Source: Lachnospiraceae bacterium (GTDB lineage: Bacteria > Bacillota > Clostridia > Lachnospirales > Lachnospiraceae). From it: a stretch of DNA of 8,484 nucleotides. Under the pieces are notes generated by a model. That model was not told where the DNA came from, made no database searches, and worked only from the letters and a program-made list of their open reading frames with translations. Positions within the stretch are counted from its first letter, which is position 1, and every line of letters begins with the position of its first letter. The translations under genes were made by a program, and so were the position numbers. Positions 1 through 5,920 of the stretch are shown here, piece by piece. The stretch lies in NCBI GenBank assembly GCA_003488445.1, contig DNLO01000229.1, forward strand, positions 1 to 8,484, in the 5' to 3' direction.

Positions 1-91
1 CGGAGGCTGTGGAGAACCCCTCCAGACTGGGCATTTCTTCCATCAGATTTTCCGAGCAGTCGCAGTGCCCGTGATCATGCGGCAGTTTCAT
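1..91 (-). CDS. ArsR/SmtB-family metal-sensing repressor, N-terminal fragment
   Basis: The gene runs off the left edge of the window; only the first 30 codons are present, reading leftward from ATG at 91-89. An AAGGAG ribosome binding site (plus-strand 99-104) lies about 7 nt upstream of the start. The visible protein begins MKLPHDHGHCDCSEN and continues EEMPSLEGFSTAS. This resembles the N-terminus of Firmicute ArsR-family regulators, in which a His/Cys-rich leader precedes the 'ERMPS..F..VAD.F' segment leading into the winged helix; that recognition is from memory of the family. The His/Cys cluster (H5, H7, H9, C10, C12) could contribute to metal binding. The helix-turn-helix and the other metal sites lie outside the window. 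The divergent Zn/Cd-type exporter and the palindrome between the two units support a derepressing metal sensor of the CadC/SmtB kind. The family call rests on about 30 residues plus context. Confidence 0.68.
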   Translation of the reverse strand, partial: MKLPHDHGHCDCSENLMEEMPSLEGFSTAS

Positions 92-132
92 CAGTATACT
101 CCTTGTTGTGAGACAGTATTTCAAAACAACTA

Positions 133-161
133 TTGACATCCTGTTTTTTTCAGTATAGTAT
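133..161 (+). promoter_or_regulatory. Candidate rightward promoter for the HMA/ATPase pair
   Basis: A perfect TTGACA -35 lies at 133-138. Two overlapping -10 candidates follow: TAGTAT at 156-161 (17 bp spacer, 4 of 6 consensus) and TATAGT at 154-159 (15 bp spacer, 5 of 6). Transcription would start near 167-170, immediately before or within the palindrome at 170-191. The -10 overlaps the -10 of the leftward promoter, so the two promoters are likely to compete for polymerase. Confidence 0.6.
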
Positions 162-180
162 AAATACAACAATTAAACAA
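152..180 (-). promoter_or_regulatory. Candidate leftward promoter for the ArsR-type gene
   Basis: On the minus strand, TTGTTT (plus 175-180) and TATACT (plus 152-157) are separated by exactly 17 bp. The -10 matches the sigma-A consensus in 5 of 6 positions; the -35 is weaker, matching only TTG. The -35 hexamer lies inside the palindrome at 170-191, so a repressor bound there would block this promoter. Transcription would start near 145 and give a leader of about 55 nt. Confidence 0.5.
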
Positions 181-191
181 TCGTTTAATTG
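170..191. promoter_or_regulatory. Perfect palindrome, probable ArsR-type operator
   Basis: CAATTAAAC (170-178) and GTTTAATTG (183-191) form a perfect 9-bp inverted repeat with a 4-bp centre (AATC). Its AT-rich dyad form and its place at the transcription start of the exporter unit fit operators of ArsR/SmtB-family metal sensors. It also overlaps the -35 of the divergent repressor promoter, so one bound dimer could repress the exporter unit and autoregulate the repressor. The palindrome is seen directly; the identity of the protein that binds it is inferred. Confidence 0.65.
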
Positions 192-217
192 AAATGCAGA
201 CAAAGGAGACTGATAAG

Positions 218-436
218 ATGAAAAAGAGCTACAAGATAGAAGTAGACTGCGCAAACTGTGCGGCAAAGATGGAGGATGCGGCAAAGAAAACCGAGGGCGT
301 GAAGGATGCCGTCGTCAACTTCATGGCACTGAAGATGAACGTGGAATTCGAAGAAGGCGCAGATCCGAAAGAGGTGATGCCCAGAGTACTCAAGAGCTGC
401 AAAAAGGTGGAGGACGACTGCGAGATATACTTATGA
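218..436 (+). CDS. Stand-alone HMA-domain heavy-metal chaperone (72 aa)
   Basis: This small cytosolic protein consists of a single heavy-metal-associated (HMA) ferredoxin-like domain. The metal-binding loop is VDCANCA, with Cys11 and Cys14 forming the CxxC pair. The segment EGVKDAVVNF is the usual HMA strand after the first helix. Two further cysteines (C61, C68) sit in an acidic tail, CKKVEDDCEIYL. Zn/Cd/Pb-ATPases often carry a CANC-type loop of this kind in an N-terminal HMA domain. I chose the ATG at 218 because AAAGGAG (202-208) lies 9 nt upstream; an in-frame ATG at 194 has no such site and abuts the palindrome. The stop overlaps the start of the ATPase gene (ATGA, 433-436), and that ATPase lacks an HMA domain. 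The likely role is to act as a detached metal-binding domain that delivers metal to, or regulates, the pump. Copper is less likely given the partner. Confidence 0.85.
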   Translation: MKKSYKIEVDCANCAAKMEDAAKKTEGVKDAVVNFMALKMNVEFEEGADPKEVMPRVLKSCKKVEDDCEIYL

Positions 437-2331
437 ATAAAAAACAGAAGCAGACACTGTACCGTATCATCATTTCCGCTGTACTTCTTATCGGGCTGCA
501 TTTCATCCCGGTGACGGGAGTGCTGCGGATACTGCTTTATCTGATACCTTTTCTCATCATAGGCTATGATGTCCTCAGAAAGGCATTCAAGGGGATAAAG
601 AACCGTCAGCCTATGGATGAGTCGCTGCTGATGACGGTGGCGACACTGGGGGCCATGATACTGGGGATATACGAGGATCTGAACGGCGGCAAAGGTGATT
701 ATGTGGAGGCCGTGGCGGTGATGCTCTTCTACCAGACAGGAGAGTGGTTCCAGAGTGTTGCCGTGGGAAAGAGCCGGCGGAACATCTCGGAGCTGATGGA
801 TATCAGGCCCGACTACGCAAATATCGAAAAAGACGGGAAGATCGAGCGGGTGGATCCGGATGAAGTAGAGATAGGGACCGTGATCTGCGTACAGCCCGGA
901 GAGAAGGTCCCTATAGACGGAGAGATCGCGGAGGGCAGCGGAATGCTGGACACAGCGGCCCTGACTGGAGAGAGCGTTCCCCGTAGTGTGTCTGTCGGTG
1001 ATGAGGTGATATCAGGCTGTATCAATCTGAACACCCCGCTGAAGATAAAAACGACGAAGGAATTCGGAGAATCCACTGTGTCAAAGATCCTGGATCTCGT
1101 GGAAAATGCTTCCTCGAGAAAATCCAGGTCGGAGGATTTCATTACCAAGTTCGCTCGTGTGTACACCCCGGCAGTGGTCTGCTCGGCGCTGGCTCTGGCT
1201 GTACTGCCGCCTGTATTCAGGCTGGTCTTCCTGGGAGTTTCTCCCATGTGGGGGAGCTTCATATACAGGGCACTGGCGTTTCTTGTCATATCGTGTCCCT
1301 GTGCACTGGTGGTCTCCATCCCTCTTTCTTTCTTTGCCGGGATAGGCGGAGCGAGCCGTGCAGGAGTGCTGATAAAGGGTTCCAACTACATGGAGACACT
1401 TTCAAAAGTGGATACGGTAGTGTTCGACAAGACAGGCACTCTCACCGAGGGGACCTTTGAAGTGGATGCGGTGCATCACAGTCCCATGAACGAGAAGGAA
1501 CTGATAGAGACAGCGGCCCTGGCGGAGGCTGCATCGAACCATCCCATCAGCCAGAGCCTGAAGAGGGCTTATGCCGGGGATATAGACAGAAGCCGGGTCT
1601 CGGATATTGAAGAGATCGCGGGTCAGGGCATACTGGCTTCAGTGGATGGGAAGCGTGTGGCCGTAGGAAACGTTAAGCTGATGAAGACAGTGGGGGCCGA
1701 GTACAGGGAGTGTCCCGATGATATCGGAACGGTGATCCACGTGGCGATAGACGGAGAATATGAGGGACATATCCTGATCTCGGATGTCGTGAAGCCGCAC
1801 TCGGAGCAGGCGGTAAGGGAACTGAAAGGCAGCGGCGTGAAGAAGACCGTCATGCTGACCGGAGATGCATCGAAGATAGCCGACAAAGTGGCGCGGGAGC
1901 TGGGTATAGATGAGGTACATGCCGAGCTGCTGCCGGCCGGCAAAGTGGACAAGGTAGAGGAGCTTCTGTCTTCAAGAGACGGAAAAAACAAGCTGGCCTT
2001 TGTCGGGGACGGGATCAACGATGCCCCCGTCCTGTCCAGAGCAGACATAGGAATAGCCATGGGAGCACTGGGCTCGGATGCCGCGATAGAGGCAGCGGAT
2101 ATAGTACTGATGGATGACGATCCGCTGAAGATACCGCAGGCTATCCGTATCGCACGCAAATGCCTCGGGATAGTGAAGCAGAATATCGTGTTTGCCATAG
2201 GGGTGAAGCTGCTCTGCCTGCTGCTGTCGGCCCTGGGGGTCGCGGGGATGTGGATGGCTGTCTTCGCAGATGTCGGAGTGATGATGATCTGCGTGCTGAA
2301 CGCCATCAGAGCACTCATGGTAAAAAAGTAA
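433..2331 (+). CDS. cadA: P1B-2-type Zn2+/Cd2+/Pb2+ exporting ATPase without HMA domain
   Basis: This inner-membrane P-type ATPase exports divalent soft metals at the cost of ATP. Hydrophobic segments come in pairs at about residues 9-47 and 65-111, then about 245-300, and finally 586-630. The actuator domain has LTGES (T178-S181). The transmembrane metal site is CPC (C288-P289-C290). The phosphorylated aspartate is D332 in DKTGT, the nucleotide-binding domain has the HP pair H370-P371, and the hinge is GDGIND (525-530). K592 and D613 lie 21 residues apart in the last two membrane helices, the same spacing as K693 and D714 of E. coli ZntA. This marks the Zn/Cd/Pb subgroup rather than the Cu pumps. 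At 632 residues it is short for the family because the N-terminal HMA domain is absent; the preceding gene supplies one separately. The two genes overlap by 4 bp, so translation is probably coupled. Specificity among Zn, Cd and Pb cannot be read from the sequence. Confidence 0.95.
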   Translation: MNKKQKQTLYRIIISAVLLIGLHFIPVTGVLRILLYLIPFLIIGYDVLRKAFKGIKNRQPMDESLLMTVATLGAMILGIYEDLNGGKGDYVEAVAVMLFYQTGEWFQSVAVGKSRRNISELMDIRPDYANIEKDGKIERVDPDEVEIGTVICVQPGEKVPIDGEIAEGSGMLDTAALTGESVPRSVSVGDEVISGCINLNTPLKIKTTKEFGESTVSKILDLVENASSRKSRSEDFITKFARVYTPAVVCSALALAVLPPVFRLVFLGVSPMWGSFIYRALAFLVISCPCALVVSIPLSFFAGIGGASRAGVLIKGSNYMETLSKVDTVVFDKTGTLTEGTFEVDAVHHSPMNEKELIETAALAEAASNHPISQSLKRAYAGDIDRSRVSDIEEIAGQGILASVDGKRVAVGNVKLMKTVGAEYRECPDDIGTVIHVAIDGEYEGHILISDVVKPHSEQAVRELKGSGVKKTVMLTGDASKIADKVARELGIDEVHAELLPAGKVDKVEELLSSRDGKNKLAFVGDGINDAPVLSRADIGIAMGALGSDAAIEAADIVLMDDDPLKIPQAIRIARKCLGIVKQNIVFAIGVKLLCLLLSALGVAGMWMAVFADVGVMMICVLNAIRALMVKK

Positions 2332-2353
2332 AAGACCTGCCGGTTTTTGGTTT
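2331..2353 (+). terminator. Weak candidate terminator after the ATPase gene
   Basis: AAAGACC (2331-2337) can pair with GGTTTTT (2342-2348) around a TGCC loop, giving 7 pairs including one G-U, followed by a T-rich stretch. The stem has only two G-C pairs, so it would be a weak intrinsic terminator at best. It lies directly after the stop codon and just before the next candidate promoter, which is where a boundary would be expected. Confidence 0.3.
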
Positions 2354-2376
2354 CTTTATCTGATATATGGTATACT
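2347..2376 (+). promoter_or_regulatory. Candidate extended -10 promoter for the pfkB-gmd-atp unit
   Basis: TATACT (2371-2376) is preceded by TGG, giving the extended -10 form TGnTATACT (2368-2376). A poor -35, TTGGTT (2347-2352), lies 18 bp upstream. It is the only promoter-like sequence I can pick out between the ATPase gene and atpG, because all later gaps are under 40 bp. The start would be near 2383, leaving a leader of about 40 nt that holds the strong AAGGAGG site (2407-2413) of the next gene. Confidence 0.5.
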
Positions 2377-2422
2377 GTATGTTGTTTTTCAGATGAGAGC
2401 TTGATCAAGGAGGAAGTGCTCT

Positions 2423-3352
2423 ATGGGCAGGTTTGTCGTTGCAGGGGTCATTCAGATAGAGACCATCGTAAAGGTGGATAAGATACCGATCGAGTACTCT
2501 CCGGTCACGAGTGTGCCGGATACCATTTTTACCTCTGCCGGAGGTGATGCCTTTAACGAGACGCTTGCTCTGAGCTGGCTCGGAGATAAGGTGGAGCTCC
2601 TCTCGGTGGTGGGACGCAATCTGGATTACAGTGTCCTCAATCCTCCCGACAGAGAAGTGACGATAAACACAGACTATGTCCTTCCGGTGATAGACAGTAC
2701 GCCCACACAGGTCGTGCTGTATGACAAGAACCGCAAGGAACAGATCTTCGAGGATCTCAAGAGTCTGAGAGAGGCGGAGTACCGTATGTCCATGGTGCCT
2801 CCCATGGTGGGAGCCAGCGATATGGTGGTGCTGTCCAATGCCAATTTCTGCAGACCGTTCATCAAAGTGGCGAAGGAATTCGACAAGAAGATAGCGGTAA
2901 ATATCCACACTTATGATCCCGAAAAGGAAAAATATAATGTCGATTTCCTGGAGAATGCCAATATTCTCTATTTCAGTGATGATACCATCGAGACGGATCC
3001 TTTTGACTTCGTGAGAGGGATCGCGGATAAATACAACACAGATATCATCATTCTGGGGCAGGGGTCGAAGGGTCTCATACTCTACGACAGACATAAGGAC
3101 ATCAATGTGCATTATGACACGGTCAAGACAAATGAGGTCGTGAATACGACCGGGGCCGGCAATGCACTCTTTGCCTGCTTCCTTCACTATTATCAGGAAA
3201 CGGGCGATTCCGCGCTTGCGATCAAAAATGCAATGCTTTTCGCTTCATACAAGATCGGATACATGGGCACATCGATCGGCTTCATGACAGTGGAGCAGCT
3301 CGAGCAGTGGAGCAGCCTCATCTGGGGCAGCGGCAAGCCGAGCATGCTGTAG
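2423..3352 (+). CDS. PfkB/ribokinase-family protein with altered catalytic motif
   Basis: At 309 residues this has the usual size of a PfkB-family sugar or nucleoside kinase. The N-terminal signature is AGGDAFNETLALSWLG (39-54), equivalent to the family GG...N.A..LG substrate-side motif. The segment IIILGQGSKGLILYD corresponds to the 'vT.G..G' strand. The C-terminal signature reads NTTGAGNALFACFLHYY. The glycine anion hole (G244-A245-G246) is intact, but N247 stands where the catalytic-base aspartate is expected and N241 where the first Asp of DTxGAGD is expected. Either this is a kinase with reduced or no transferase activity, a sugar- or nucleotide-binding pseudokinase, or a subfamily with a different base. 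The start is supported by AAGGAGG (2407-2413) 9 nt upstream. It is first in the apparent operon, 37 bp before gmd. A role linked to sugar-nucleotide supply is a guess from position only; the substrate is unknown. Confidence 0.82.
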   Translation: MGRFVVAGVIQIETIVKVDKIPIEYSPVTSVPDTIFTSAGGDAFNETLALSWLGDKVELLSVVGRNLDYSVLNPPDREVTINTDYVLPVIDSTPTQVVLYDKNRKEQIFEDLKSLREAEYRMSMVPPMVGASDMVVLSNANFCRPFIKVAKEFDKKIAVNIHTYDPEKEKYNVDFLENANILYFSDDTIETDPFDFVRGIADKYNTDIIILGQGSKGLILYDRHKDINVHYDTVKTNEVVNTTGAGNALFACFLHYYQETGDSALAIKNAMLFASYKIGYMGTSIGFMTVEQLEQWSSLIWGSGKPSML

Positions 3353-3389
3353 GACCGGACTATAGGAGATCAGGAGGGAGATTTATCAG

Positions 3390-4481
3390 ATGGGGAAAAA
3401 GGCACTTATCACCGGGGTGACAGGACAGGACGGATCATTCCTGGCTGAGCTGCTGCTTGATAAAGGATATACTGTATACGGGATGATCAGGAGAAGTTCG
3501 GTGGACTTCAGGGAGCGGATCGCTCATCTGGAGGGTGCACCGAATTTTCACTTAAAATTCGGAGATCTGGGAGACTCCATAAGTCTCGTAAAGCTTATTG
3601 CCGAGGTGAAGCCGGATGAGATATACAATCTGGCGGCCCAGTCTCACGTCCAGGTTTCCTTCGATGTGCCGGAGTTTACGGCAGACATAGACGCCACGGG
3701 AGTATTGAGGATTTTGGAGGCTGTGAGGGTATGCGGCCTGGAGAAGAGCTGCAGGATATATCAGGCATCCACATCGGAGCTGTACGGCAAGGTGGAGGAG
3801 GTGCCTCAGAGCGAGACCACTCCTTTCCATCCTTACTCACCATATGCCGTTGCCAAGCAGTACGGCTATTGGATCACCAGGGAATACCGCGAAGCGTACA
3901 ACATGTTCTGCTGCTCCGGGATACTGTTCAACCACGAATCGGAGCGGCGGGGAGAGACCTTCGTCACAAGGAAGATCACTCTGGCGGCAGCAAGGATAGT
4001 CCAGGGCAAGCAGGAGAAGCTCTATCTTGGAAATCTGTCATCTCTCAGGGACTGGGGATATGCCAAAGACTATGTGGAATGTATGTGGCTGATACTGCAG
4101 CATGATAAGCCGGAGGACTTTGTCATTGCTACCGGAGTACAGCATTCGGTCCGGGAGTTTGCCACTCTCGCCTTTCATCATGCCGGCATGGAGCTCGAAT
4201 GGAAGGGTGAGGGTATCGACGAAAAGGGAATAGACAAGGCTACGGGTAAGGTCATCGTGGAGGTCTCGCCGGATTTCTACAGACCCACCGACGTAGTGAA
4301 TCTCTGGGGAGATCCAAGCAAGGCAAAGAAGGAGCTGGGATGGAACCCCACGAAGACAAGCTTCGAAGATCTGGTGGCTCTCATGGTCAAGCACGACATG
4401 GAGAAGGTCGCCGTGGAGAGAGCGGGCGAGCACATCAAGCTGAATCTCGCCGAATATCTGGAGAAGGGAGTCGTGAAATAG
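3390..4481 (+). CDS. gmd: GDP-mannose 4,6-dehydratase
   Basis: This enzyme of the short-chain dehydrogenase superfamily converts GDP-D-mannose to GDP-4-keto-6-deoxy-D-mannose. That product is the precursor of GDP-fucose, GDP-rhamnose and GDP-perosamine used in surface glycans. At 363 residues it is full length. The NAD(P)-binding Rossmann motif is TGVTGQDG near the N-terminus. The active site is fully conserved: T128-S129-E130 in STSELYG, and Y152 and K156 in [14 protein letters not shown], matching T132, E134, Y156 and K160 of the E. coli enzyme. Other family hallmarks are [30 protein letters not shown] and FYRPTDVV. A strong AGGAGG (3372-3377) precedes the ATG. The stop TAG overlaps the GTG start of atpB by one base. 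No gene for the next step (GDP-fucose synthase or a reductase) lies in the window, so the final sugar is unknown. Confidence 0.96.
   Translation: MGKKALITGVTGQDGSFLAELLLDKGYTVYGMIRRSSVDFRERIAHLEGAPNFHLKFGDLGDSISLVKLIAEVKPDEIYNLAAQSHVQVSFDVPEFTADIDATGVLRILEAVRVCGLEKSCRIYQASTSELYGKVEEVPQSETTPFHPYSPYAVAKQYGYWITREYREAYNMFCCSGILFNHESERRGETFVTRKITLAAARIVQGKQEKLYLGNLSSLRDWGYAKDYVECMWLILQHDKPEDFVIATGVQHSVREFATLAFHHAGMELEWKGEGIDEKGIDKATGKVIVEVSPDFYRPTDVVNLWGDPSKAKKELGWNPTKTSFEDLVALMVKHDMEKVAVERAGEHIKLNLAEYLEKGVVK
4464..4470 (+). promoter_or_regulatory. Ribosome binding site inside the gmd end that fixes a GTG start for atpB
   Basis: AAGGGAG lies within the last codons of gmd, 10 nt before GTG at 4481. 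The alternative ATG at 4490 would be 19 nt away, too far for normal use. This makes the GTG that overlaps the gmd TAG stop the better start, so translation of atpB is probably coupled to gmd. Confidence 0.6.
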
Positions 4482-5167
4482 TGAACCCGATGGCTGAGGA
4501 ACTGAAAAAGGAACTGGAGATCCCCACTGCCTTTACCATTCCTGTAGGCGGGGGGATCGCGATAAACCAGACAGTGGTGATCACATGGTGTATCATCGCT
4601 GTCCTCTTTGTTCTGATGCTCATACTCACAAGAGGCTTCGTGGTCAAGAACCCGGGAAAGAGGCAGCTTGCTGTGGAGGCCTTTGTTGTGTGGATCGAGA
4701 AGCTGGTGGGGGGCAATATGGATGAGAGATGCAAGGTGTATGTCCCATACCTCGCTTCTGTGCTCATCTTCATTGGAGTATCCAACATAGTGGGTATATT
4801 TGACGTGGCTCCGCCGACGAGGGATCTGCGGACTACCGTAGCTCTTGCGCTGATGAGCATAGTGCTGGTCCAGGCCGCTGCGATCAGGGAGCATCATGTG
4901 AGCGGCTGGCTCAAGGGCTTTGCGAAGCCCATTGGACTGATGGCACCCATGAACGTACTGGAGCTTCTGATCAAGCCGCTGTCGCTTTGCATGCGACTTT
5001 TCGGAAATGTTCTGGCGGCCTTCGTGATAATGGAGCTGGTCAAGATGGCGGTACCGGTTGTGCTGCCGGCGGCGCTGAGCATCTATTTCGATCTCTTTGA
5101 CGGACTTCTGCAGGCATATGTTTTTGTATTTCTTACGTCACTATATATAAACGAAGCGGTAGAATAG
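4481..5167 (+). CDS. atpB: ATP synthase F0 subunit a
   Basis: This membrane subunit forms the two ion half-channels beside the c-ring. The family core is clear: the NVLELLIKPLSLCMRLFGN segment contains the essential arginine R172 (E. coli aR210), followed by YFDLFDGLLQAYVFVFLTSLYI with Q211 (E. coli Q252). About five hydrophobic segments are visible, from residues 24-45 to the C-terminus. The length is 228 residues from GTG 4481, or 225 from ATG 4490; the GTG is favoured by its ribosome binding site. It is shorter than the 271-residue E. coli protein, mainly at the N-terminus, which is common in Firmicutes. The position of E. coli E219 is hydrophobic here (F181). No atpI gene precedes it; instead gmd ends on its first base. 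The next gene, atpE, begins 12 bp after its stop. Confidence 0.93.
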   Translation: MNPMAEELKKELEIPTAFTIPVGGGIAINQTVVITWCIIAVLFVLMLILTRGFVVKNPGKRQLAVEAFVVWIEKLVGGNMDERCKVYVPYLASVLIFIGVSNIVGIFDVAPPTRDLRTTVALALMSIVLVQAAAIREHHVSGWLKGFAKPIGLMAPMNVLELLIKPLSLCMRLFGNVLAAFVIMELVKMAVPVVLPAALSIYFDLFDGLLQAYVFVFLTSLYINEAVE

Positions 5168-5392
<225 letters not shown>

Positions 5393-5431
5393 GGCTTTCT
5401 TATCAAAGGCGACAAACAGGAGGCAGATGAA

Positions 5432-5920
5432 ATGCTCAGTTTCGATCCGGTGAATTTCATATTCATGATCATCAATGTCCTGATACTCTTTTTCCTTGCA
5501 AAGAAATTCCTGTTTGGAAGAGTGAACGACGTGATAAAGAAGAGAGAAGAAGAGATACAGGACGCATATATCGCTGCGGACAGAGTCACAGACGAAGCGC
5601 TGCGTTCCAAGAAAGAGTACGAGACGAAGCTCGCTGCTGCCGAGAAAGAGACAGCAAGGATGATCGATGAGACATCAAAGAAGACAAAGGAGGAGAGCGA
5701 GGCCATCATAGAAAAGGCGAACGCCGAGGCGGCGGATATCCTGAAGAACGCAGCACAGGAGGCCGAAAAACTGAAGAGTGCTGCCGAGATGGCACGTGAC
5801 AAAGAGGTGGAGAGAGTCGTGTTTGATGTAGCGGCCAGGCTTGCGGGTCAGAACATGACAGACCAGGCCAACAGCGACCTGTATGAAAAATTCCTTTCGA
5901 ATGTGAACCAAAATGAGTGA
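5432..5920 (+). CDS. atpF: ATP synthase F0 subunit b (peripheral stalk)
   Basis: This 162-residue protein has one N-terminal membrane helix (about residues 7-25, [20 protein letters not shown]) followed by a long charged helix rich in Ala, Glu and Lys (about 30-145) that would form the parallel coiled coil of the stator. The C-terminal [14 protein letters not shown] resembles the usual b segment that meets delta. Its length is normal for a plain b subunit, so it does not contain a fused delta domain like the mycobacterial b-delta protein. AGGAGG (5418-5423) lies 8 nt before the ATG. Its last 8 bp overlap the start of the alpha gene (ATGAGTGA), leaving no room for a separate atpH between them. 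Confidence 0.95.
   Translation: MLSFDPVNFIFMIINVLILFFLAKKFLFGRVNDVIKKREEEIQDAYIAADRVTDEALRSKKEYETKLAAAEKETARMIDETSKKTKEESEAIIEKANAEAADILKNAAQEAEKLKSAAEMARDKEVERVVFDVAARLAGQNMTDQANSDLYEKFLSNVNQNE

Noticed and set aside
194..217. Upstream ATG at 194 for the HMA protein
   Set aside because: It has no ribosome binding site and abuts the operator palindrome. The ATG at 218 has AAAGGAG at 9 nt and gives the normal HMA N-terminus.
1623..2408. Minus-strand open frame opposite the end of the metal ATPase
   Set aside because: Its composition is Ser/Thr/Pro-rich in the way expected from the antisense of a conserved gene, and it shows no family motif.
4340..4480. N-terminal extension of the atpB frame into gmd (start at 4340)
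   Set aside because: The extension is charged, unlike any a subunit, and overlaps conserved gmd coding. The GTG at 4481 has a proper ribosome binding site.
5393..5431. Possible terminator or regulatory site between atpE and atpF
   Set aside because: The 39-bp gap shows no stable inverted repeat; it contains only the AGGAGG site for atpF.
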